From Sphingomonadales bacterium (GTDB taxonomy: Bacteria > Bacteroidota > Bacteroidia > Chitinophagales > Chitinophagaceae): a stretch of DNA of 52,173 nt. A model generated the notes under the pieces. The model worked only from the letters and a program-made list of their open reading frames with translations. It had not been told where the DNA came from and ran no database searches. The stretch spans positions 1 through 52,173 of the forward strand of contig VHAT01000015.1 in the NCBI GenBank assembly GCA_016872195.1, in the 5' to 3' direction. Position numbers and translations under genes: made by a program. Positions 47,023 through 52,173 of this stretch are shown here, in pieces (the stretch's first letter is position 1; every line of letters starts with the position of its first letter).

Positions 47023-47751
47023 TTAGAGCGGCTCATTAAGCTTGTCCCCTAATTTTTCTACCGCTGCTTGGGCGGCCAATTGCGAAGCATCTTTTTTATT
47101 AAAGGCTTTTCCTGTCGCCAGCTGCTCCCCATTAAGCAAGGCGGCCACAGTAAATAATCGTCTTCCATTTTCTATTTTCTCTTCTATGGCCTCAAACTCT
47201 AACACAGACCCATTTCGATTGGCCCAGCCGTACAATTTATTTTTATGATTGATCTCGAGCGTTTCCAGGTCATCTACGAACATGTGGGGTACGATGATCT
47301 TTTTCATGACCCATTTCTCGGTATACCGATAGCCCGTATCCAGATAGACCGCCCCAATGAGGGCCTCCAGTGTATTGCCAAAAATATGGCTGATCCGAAG
47401 CGATGAATCGGTTCGATTGTACTGCGTAATCTTCTTGAGTCCCATGCGAAGGGCGATCTCGTTGAGCTGTTGACGGTTGACCATTTTACTGCGCATCTCG
47501 GTCAAATACCCCTCGCCCCGATAGGGGTATCGTTTAAACAGATAGTCAGCCACCAGGGCGCTGAGGATGGCATCACCCAAATACTCGAGTCGCTCGTTAT
47601 TGGCATCTGCCGATTCACTAACGGAACGATGGGTAAGCGCAGTACGGTACAGGGCTAAAGAACCAGGACGATAGCCCAATACGGAATAGAGTTCGGCAGC
47701 GAAATCGGATGGCGAAAAACCCAACAGCCGTTTCAAAAATGGCAAGAGCAC
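47023..47751 (-). CDS. rnc: Ribonuclease III
   Basis: The product is 242 residues. The endonuclease signature 'NERLEYLGDAIL' is at 52-63 (Glu53, Glu56, Asp60), and the second acidic site reads 'GNTLEALIGAVYLD' at 125-138 with Glu129. The C-terminal double-stranded RNA-binding domain (about 165-240) contains 'GKAFNKKDASQLAAQAAVEKL'. It processes rRNA precursors and other double-stranded RNA. At the position of the catalytic Asp of E. coli (Asp114) the sequence has Asn126. It follows fabF by 1 bp, the acpP-fabF-rnc order seen in many bacteria. Confidence 0.93.
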   Translation of the reverse strand: MLLPFLKRLLGFSPSDFAAELYSVLGYRPGSLALYRTALTHRSVSESADANNERLEYLGDAILSALVADYLFKRYPYRGEGYLTEMRSKMVNRQQLNEIALRMGLKKITQYNRTDSSLRISHIFGNTLEALIGAVYLDTGYRYTEKWVMKKIIVPHMFVDDLETLEINHKNKLYGWANRNGSVLEFEAIEEKIENGRRLFTVAALLNGEQLATGKAFNKKDASQLAAQAAVEKLGDKLNEPL

Positions 47752-47752
47752 G

Positions 47753-49006
47753 TTAGGCGTTGTATTTGCGTACGATCACACAGGCATTATGCCCCCCAAA
47801 ACCAAAGGTATTGCTCAGGGCAGCCCTTACTAGGCGAGGCTGCGCCTTGTTAAAAGTAAAGTTGAGGCGCGGATCGATCTCGGGATCGTCAGTAAAATGA
47901 TTGATGGTAGGCGGTACCACATCGTGCATTACCGCTTTAATGCTGGCTATGGCCTCAATAACCCCGGCGGCTCCCAGGCAATGTCCGGTCATTGATTTGG
48001 TAGCACTGATGTTCAGTTGATAGGCATGTTCTCCAAAAACAGCAGTGATCGCCTTTACCTCGGCTCCGTCTCCTATAGGAGTAGAGGTTCCATGCGTATT
48101 GATATAATCGATTTCATCGGGACGCATTCCGGCATCGTCCAGAGCGGCCAGCATTACGTTACGCGCACCAAGTCCTTCGGGATGCGGCGCTGTAATGTGA
48201 TAGGCATCGGCGGTAGCCCCACAACCGGCTACTTCGCAATAGATAGTAGCCCCACGGGCTATGGCATGATCGAGGTCTTCCAACACCAACATTCCGGTAG
48301 CTTCTCCCATAACGAACCCGTCACGGTCCTTATCGTACGGACGACTGGCGGTCTTTGGGTCATCATTGCGCTCACTCATGGCCTTCATGGCATTGAAGCC
48401 CCCTACCCCGGCCTCACTGATTACGGCTTCGCTGCCGCCGGTCAAAATAATATCGGCCTTACCCAAGCGAATCAAGTTAAAGGCATCCATAATGGCATTG
48501 GTACTGCTGGCGCAAGCACTCACCACGGCAAAATTGGGACCCCGCAGGTTATGCCGCATGCTAATCTGCCCGGCAGCGATATCCAAGATCATCTTGGGAA
48601 TAAAGAAAGGATTGAATCGGGGCGTGCCGTCTCCTTTTGCAAAATCGGTCACCTCGTGCTGAAAAGTTGTAAGTCCACCAATTCCACTGGCAAACACCAC
48701 CCCCACACGATCGGGGTTAATATTCTCTTTGTTCAATCCCGCCTGTTGCATAGCCAGATCACTCACTGCCAAGGCCAGCTGGGTAAAGCGGTCTAGCTTG
48801 CGCGCTTCTTTGCGATCCATAAATTGTGTTGGATCGAATCCCTTGATCTCGCAGGCAAATTTGGTACGAAACCGAGAAGCATCGAACTGGGTAATCAGGT
48901 CAGCGCCGGATACTCCGGCCAATAAATTATCCCAGTATTCATTCAAGGTGTTACCAATTGGGGTAATGGCCCCCATGCCGGTAACCACAACGCGCTTTAA
49001 TTGCAT
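47753..49006 (-). CDS. fabF: 3-oxoacyl-[acyl-carrier-protein] synthase II
   Basis: The product is 417 residues. The ketosynthase triad is Cys165 in 'SACASSTNAI', His in 'NTHGTSTPIGD' and His in 'KSMTGHCLGAAG'. It opens 'VVVTGMGAITPIGNT', typical of the KAS II family. It condenses malonyl-ACP with the growing acyl-ACP in fatty acid elongation. A TATCTTCC box, one degenerate step from TAnnTTTG, ends 4 bases before the ATG and may give fabF its own promoter downstream of the hairpin behind acpP. Confidence 0.96.
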   Translation of the reverse strand: MQLKRVVVTGMGAITPIGNTLNEYWDNLLAGVSGADLITQFDASRFRTKFACEIKGFDPTQFMDRKEARKLDRFTQLALAVSDLAMQQAGLNKENINPDRVGVVFASGIGGLTTFQHEVTDFAKGDGTPRFNPFFIPKMILDIAAGQISMRHNLRGPNFAVVSACASSTNAIMDAFNLIRLGKADIILTGGSEAVISEAGVGGFNAMKAMSERNDDPKTASRPYDKDRDGFVMGEATGMLVLEDLDHAIARGATIYCEVAGCGATADAYHITAPHPEGLGARNVMLAALDDAGMRPDEIDYINTHGTSTPIGDGAEVKAITAVFGEHAYQLNISATKSMTGHCLGAAGVIEAIASIKAVMHDVVPPTINHFTDDPEIDPRLNFTFNKAQPRLVRAALSNTFGFGGHNACVIVRKYNA

Positions 49007-49031
49007 ACAGGGAAGATAGAATTTGTTTTTT

Positions 49032-49078
49032 AAAAAAACCGCCTTCCAAAGATCTGGTTAAAGATGCAGGAAGGCGGT
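49032..49078 (-). terminator. Hairpin with T-run between acpP and fabF
   Basis: A 10-bp GC-rich stem (49038-49047 with 49069-49078, ACCGCCTTCC/GGAAGGCGGT) with a 21-base loop is followed on the minus strand by seven T. It lies 48 bp past the acpP stop, in front of fabF. It would end most acpP transcripts and let acpP be made in excess of fabF and rnc. Confidence 0.8.
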
Positions 49079-49126
49079 ATGAATGTTTTTCCGATCAGGG
49101 AAAGATATACTGCGGACGGGGCAGGC

Positions 49127-49363
49127 TTACTTGGCGTGCTCTTCCAAATAAGTGATGGCCTGACCCACCGTGGTGATGGTCTCAGCTTGTTCGTCGGGGA
49201 TGGAAATGTTGAACTCCTTTTCGAATTCCATGATTAACTCAACAGTGTCGAGAGAGTCGGCACCCAAATCGTTGGTAAAGGATGCTTCGTTGTTTACCTC
49301 GGCTTCTTCTACGCCCAGCTTGTCAACGATGATCTTCTTAACTCTTGATGCAATGTCTGACAT
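49127..49363 (-). CDS. acpP: Acyl carrier protein
   Basis: The product is 78 residues, strongly acidic. The phosphopantetheine attachment Ser37 is in '[12 protein letters not shown]'. It carries acyl chains for fatty acid and lipid synthesis. Size, charge and the four-helix pattern are typical. It has its own promoter (49389-49420) and is separated from fabF by a terminator-like hairpin, which fits the high cellular demand for ACP. Confidence 0.97.
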   Translation of the reverse strand: MSDIASRVKKIIVDKLGVEEAEVNNEASFTNDLGADSLDTVELIMEFEKEFNISIPDEQAETITTVGQAITYLEEHAK

Positions 49364-49388
49364 GATTTTTGATTTTGGTTTCAGGGAG

Positions 49389-49420
49389 CAAAAATATAGT
49401 ATTTAGTTAATTCGACACAA
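49389..49420 (-). promoter_or_regulatory. acpP promoter (TTG-N21-TAnnTTTG)
   Basis: On the minus strand TTG (49420-49418) is followed after 21 bases by TATTTTTG (49396-49389), matching the Bacteroidota -33/-7 arrangement. The -7 box ends 25 bases before the acpP ATG, leaving a short leader. Confidence 0.65.
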
Positions 49421-49553
49421 GAAAGAAACTATTTTCAAAACTACCCCTAATAGGCTGATACTAAGGGGGCTACTGACCCCTCTCGGAGAAATCGAAAAAA
49501 CCGCTTGTAAAGATCATTGGTCGGCATCGAAATTTTGACTATTTTCCAAGACA

Positions 49554-49982
49554 ATGGCGCTTAAGATAATTGAACATGGCAGCAGCGAATACCAACAAAT
49601 GGTAGCCCTGCGCGATTCCATCCTCAGAAAACCCCTCGGGCTTCGGTTCGACCAGGCCGAGTTGGACCAAGAGGCCCGTCATATTCTGATCGGAGCCTTC
49701 GAAGAGGATGATATGCTGGGCTGTTGTATGCTAGTAGAAGAAAATCCACAAACCGTTCGGCTGCGCCAAATGGCGGTCTATAACGAAAAACAGGGTAAGG
49801 GCATTGGCCGGGCGCTAATGAATTTTGCCGAGACACTGGCCCGTGACCGCGGCTATAAATTACTGACCATGCATGCCCGAAAAGATGCCCAGGGATTCTA
49901 TGAAAAAATGGGATACAGTACCTCCGGTGACGAGTTCAAAGAGATCACCCTTCCGCACCTGATCATGCAAAAAAAACTCTGA
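49554..49982 (+). CDS. GNAT family N-acetyltransferase
   Basis: The product is 142 residues with a single GNAT fold. The acetyl-CoA loop is 'EKQGKGIGRALMNFAE' (Q/RxxGxG/A type), preceded by strand 'VRLRQMAVYN' and followed by 'GYKLLTMHARKDAQGFYEKMGY', the typical C-terminal half. This layout is the ElaA/GNAT type of small cytosolic acetyltransferase; the acceptor is unknown. It converges on the PhoD-like phosphatase gene, and the two stop codons abut with no spacer. Confidence 0.88.
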   Translation: MALKIIEHGSSEYQQMVALRDSILRKPLGLRFDQAELDQEARHILIGAFEEDDMLGCCMLVEENPQTVRLRQMAVYNEKQGKGIGRALMNFAETLARDRGYKLLTMHARKDAQGFYEKMGYSTSGDEFKEITLPHLIMQKKL

Positions 49983-51329
49983 TCATTTTTTGGGGGTCCT
50001 TAACTCTTTCTCTCCTACGCTCCACGTTCCCAATAATTCTCCTTTCGTACCCAGGTACTCCACCTTTAGCACCCGAGCCCCGCGCGGCCCGCTAATGGAT
50101 ATCTTACCGTAGTTGTGCTTTTGATCTACCCCCAGTACCCGGTAGGGATTGTTTTTTTCCGGGCCCCCAAATACATGGGTAGCCGAGGTGAGTGGAGATA
50201 CGGTAATGTCATAGAGAGGATAGGTGCCGGGGCGATCCACTTTGATGATCTCGCTGTGATGGCGATCTCCGGTCAGGAACACCACACCATTTACGGAATA
50301 GGCTTGTAAGAAATTCATCAGTTCGTAGTACTCGGCCGGAAAATCGAGCCAGCGATCAAAAGGCGAAACGGGATTGAGCACCTGACTACCGACCCCAATG
50401 ATCTTAAAGGGGGCATTGCTGCTTAGCAGAGCCGTCTTTAGCCAGTCGAGTTGCTCCCTTCCGATCATCGTTTTATTGGGATTGGGCTTACCATTGATCG
50501 AATCACGCTCGTTGTCGGCGCTGCGCCACCAACGATCATCCAACAAGAAAAGATCGGCATCCCCATAACTGTATTGTGTATAGATGCCCTGACCATTCAT
50601 TCCCGAAGAAGGGTTACAGAAATAGCTATTGAACACCTTGCGACTGGTCTCTTTCAAATGATAAGAAGAACCCATATTGTTGGGTCCATAATCATGGTCG
50701 TCCCAAATGGCAATATGAGACATGGCTTTTAGCAACGGTTGCAGCGTGGGGGTGGACCGATCGTGGCTGGCCCGATTCCAAAGACCCCACTCACTGTAGT
50801 AGTCTACTTCTCGGGTATACCAGGCATCACCCAGCCAAAACATAAAAGAAGCCTGTTCGCGGGCCATTGCTAAAAAGATCGAGTCGTTACTACCATAAGG
50901 CGTGCCCGGACGATCATAGGCAGGGTCGTTGATGTAGGAGCAAGAGCCGGCCAAAAAACTAAAGTCGGGAGCAGGCGAGCGCCATTGCCAAAGGGGCTTG
51001 GTAGTAAATGTTCCCTCCTGATCGCTGGGCTTTCCATTGACCCAAAGCTGATATTGATACGTGGTATTAGGCTCGAGCCCCCCTACTGCAAATTGAATAG
51101 GATTAAAAGGCCTTTGTAACTCCCCCTGATAGGTAACCTCTGTATAGTTCTTCTCTCCTTTTTTGGTAACACGTATAGAGGCGGATCTTACCGAAGGCGA
51201 TAATTCGACCCAAATTTTTGCATCACGCAATTCGACCGGACCCAGCATAGGGCCAGAGACGATCAAAGATTGGGCAGATAATAAAAAAGAAAGAGAGAAT
51301 GAGACTAGGAGTAAGGTGACTCTACGCAT
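49983..51329 (-). CDS. PhoD-like (alkaline phosphatase D family) metallophosphatase
   Basis: The product is 448 residues with a signal peptide (about 1-20). An N-terminal fibronectin-like domain (about 22-110, 'GPMLGPVELRDAKIWVE' and 'GLEPNTTYQYQLWVNG') precedes the metallophosphatase domain. That domain has 'FLAGSCSYIND', 'MFWLGDAWYTREVDY', 'AIWDDHDYGPNN' and 'FLTGDRHHSEI', the metal-binding set of the PhoD family. It probably hydrolyses phosphate esters or diesters outside the cytosol. A TAACTTTG box lies 16 bases before the ATG. Confidence 0.9.
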   Translation of the reverse strand: MRRVTLLLVSFSLSFLLSAQSLIVSGPMLGPVELRDAKIWVELSPSVRSASIRVTKKGEKNYTEVTYQGELQRPFNPIQFAVGGLEPNTTYQYQLWVNGKPSDQEGTFTTKPLWQWRSPAPDFSFLAGSCSYINDPAYDRPGTPYGSNDSIFLAMAREQASFMFWLGDAWYTREVDYYSEWGLWNRASHDRSTPTLQPLLKAMSHIAIWDDHDYGPNNMGSSYHLKETSRKVFNSYFCNPSSGMNGQGIYTQYSYGDADLFLLDDRWWRSADNERDSINGKPNPNKTMIGREQLDWLKTALLSSNAPFKIIGVGSQVLNPVSPFDRWLDFPAEYYELMNFLQAYSVNGVVFLTGDRHHSEIIKVDRPGTYPLYDITVSPLTSATHVFGGPEKNNPYRVLGVDQKHNYGKISISGPRGARVLKVEYLGTKGELLGTWSVGEKELRTPKK

Positions 51330-51344
51330 CTGAACTATTTTTCA

Positions 51345-51352
51345 CAAAGTTA
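51345..51352 (-). promoter_or_regulatory. TAnnTTTG -7 element for the PhoD-like gene
   Basis: TAACTTTG on the minus strand, 15 bases before the ATG at 51329, matches the -7 consensus. A TTTTAG word 19 bases further upstream is a weak candidate for the -33 element. Confidence 0.5.
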
Positions 51353-51391
51353 TTCGTGAAAAATCAGCGAGCTAAAAGTTTTTTTACTCGA

Positions 51392-52173
51392 TTATTTACT
51401 CATCATCTGCTTGGCCTCGATACTAAGGGTAGCATGGGGAACAGCCCGTAAGCGAGCTTTGTCGATCAGCTTACCGGTAACACGGCAGATACCATAGGTC
51501 TTGTTCTCTATGCGCATCATGGCTTTCTCCAAATGATCGATAAAGGTGATTTGACGGCTGGCCATCTGAGAAAGTTGTTCTCTTTCCATGCTGACGCTTC
51601 CATCTTCCATGGTCATATAGCGAGCATCGTCCATATCGCCTCCTTCGTCTTTGCGGGTGATCAATCCTTGCAAATAGGTCAACTCTTTTTTGGCAGCGTC
51701 CAATTTGCGCATGATGATCTCTCTGAACTCAACCAGATCAGCATCGGAATAGCGTTGGGTAGGCCCGTTTGCGATTTGCTGCAGACGAGTATCCAATACA
51801 GATTTTGTAAACTCGGGTTCGTATTTAACAGAGCTCTTGGTAGTTGTCTTGGGAATAACCAACTTGGTAGGACGTGCCGGCTCTTTTTTTGTAACGGGTT
51901 TAACCTGTGGTTTGATGGAAACCAGCGAACTTGGATCAACTCCCCCTTTTTTACCCGGAAGGGCAGCAGCGGGCTTTACGGCCGGTAAGGTAGCTTTAGG
52001 AGCGGGCTTTGCTACAGCAGTTGTAGCCGCTTTTTGAGTGGGAGCAGCCGCCTTCGAAACGGGTTTTGAAGCCGTATTGGCAGAGGGCTTAGCAACAGAC
52101 TTGGCTGAAGAAACCACAGAACCTTTGGTTGGCTTTTGCGCAGGTTTTTGGGCAGGTTTTTGGGCCGAGCCCT
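51392..52173 (-). CDS. DksA/TraR-type protein with histone-H1-like N-terminal tail (5' truncated)
   Basis: The frame is open to the right edge, so the N-terminus is missing; 259 residues are visible. The first about 115 are low-complexity Ala/Lys/Pro/Thr (KPAQKPAQKP and similar), like a histone H1 tail. Residues about 135-259 are a DksA-type coiled coil plus globular end: 'MEREQLSQMASRQITFIDHLEKAM' then 'YGICRVTGKLIDKARLRAVPHATLSIEAK'. Of the four zinc cysteines of the C4 finger only one remains; the others read Thr, Ser and Ala. DksA proteins bind RNA polymerase and alter promoter choice with ppGpp. The basic tail could bind nucleic acid. The zinc-less form seems usual for Bacteroidota relatives. 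Confidence 0.82.
   Translation of the reverse strand, partial: GSAQKPAQKPAQKPTKGSVVSSAKSVAKPSANTASKPVSKAAAPTQKAATTAVAKPAPKATLPAVKPAAALPGKKGGVDPSSLVSIKPQVKPVTKKEPARPTKLVIPKTTTKSSVKYEPEFTKSVLDTRLQQIANGPTQRYSDADLVEFREIIMRKLDAAKKELTYLQGLITRKDEGGDMDDARYMTMEDGSVSMEREQLSQMASRQITFIDHLEKAMMRIENKTYGICRVTGKLIDKARLRAVPHATLSIEAKQMMSK
52140..52163 (-). repeat. 12-bp tandem repeat coding the Pro-Ala-Gln-Lys tail
   Basis: Two exact 12-base units lie side by side in the tail-coding part of the DksA-like gene, each adding four residues (Q-K-P-A), with a third diverged unit beside them. Such in-frame units can change number by slippage and lengthen or shorten the tail. Confidence 0.6.

Noticed and set aside
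47017-47030. CGCTC/GAGCG hairpin between mce and rnc
   Set aside because: It has a five-base stem with no T-run on either strand and overlaps the rnc stop region; it may be chance.
48017-48796. 259-codon plus-strand frame opposite fabF
   Set aside because: It covers the fabF catalytic region in antisense, a known artefact of GC-balanced conserved genes.
49464-49481. Short G/C-run hairpin (AGGGG/CCCCT) upstream of the GNAT gene
   Set aside because: It has only five base pairs and an 8-base loop, with no T-run or conserved context; it is too weak to call a terminator or riboswitch.

Overview
The window comes from a member of the Bacteroidota, most likely a gliding or surface-motile relative of the Chitinophagaceae. 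The evidence is three proteins ending in the type B (gliding-associated, CHU_C) sorting domain of the type IX secretion system (T9SS), two PorP/SprF-family proteins, GldF and GldG, a MurF-Alr fusion, and promoter elements of the TAnnTTTG type. Species cannot be named from the sequence. No tRNA, rRNA, CRISPR array, insertion sequence or phage gene was seen.

Region 1 (1-23.9 kb) is a cell-surface region. A 5'-truncated MG-domain/plug-domain surface protein (+) converges on a tightly packed six-gene minus-strand cluster running from about 23.65 kb down to 2.2 kb. In transcription order these are: a PKD-repeat T9SS substrate, two PorP/SprF proteins (joined by an ATGA overlap), a 4559-residue adhesin with 26 Ig-like repeats in two blocks, a small CAP-domain protein, and an IgGFc-binding-domain T9SS substrate. 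The gaps are -4 to 28 bp, so this looks like one operon of about 21 kb that builds and displays SprB-like adhesins. It is the most distinctive part of the window.

Region 2 (23.9-34.5 kb) holds a prolyl oligopeptidase and a divergent M24 peptidase, a lipoprotein combining SprB-type repeats with a C-terminal haem-c motif, a 1055-residue BNR-repeat secreted protein with a possible 30-residue membrane microprotein behind it, a TatD nuclease, an unknown lipoprotein and a polysaccharide deacetylase.

Region 3 (34.5-39.5 kb) is a plus-strand run gltX - B12-binding domain protein - enoyl-CoA hydratase - fumC - lspA. Region 4 (39.5-44.4 kb) is gldF-gldG-murF/alr on the minus strand. Region 5 (44.4-46.5 kb) is iscS-iscU-iscA. 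Region 6 (46.6-49.4 kb) has methylmalonyl-CoA epimerase and the classical acpP-fabF-rnc cluster. The right end carries a GNAT acetyltransferase, a PhoD-like phosphatase and a truncated DksA/TraR-type protein with a histone-H1-like tail.

GldF/GldG (gliding ABC transporter parts) and the PorP/SprF-plus-adhesin operon are separated by 16 kb but fit one gliding/T9SS apparatus. Isolated T9SS core genes (gldKLMN, sprA, porV) are not in the window. The gene layout is compact: four convergent gene pairs meet with 1-17 bp or less between stops, and several genes have a promoter element so close to the start codon that leaderless transcripts are likely.
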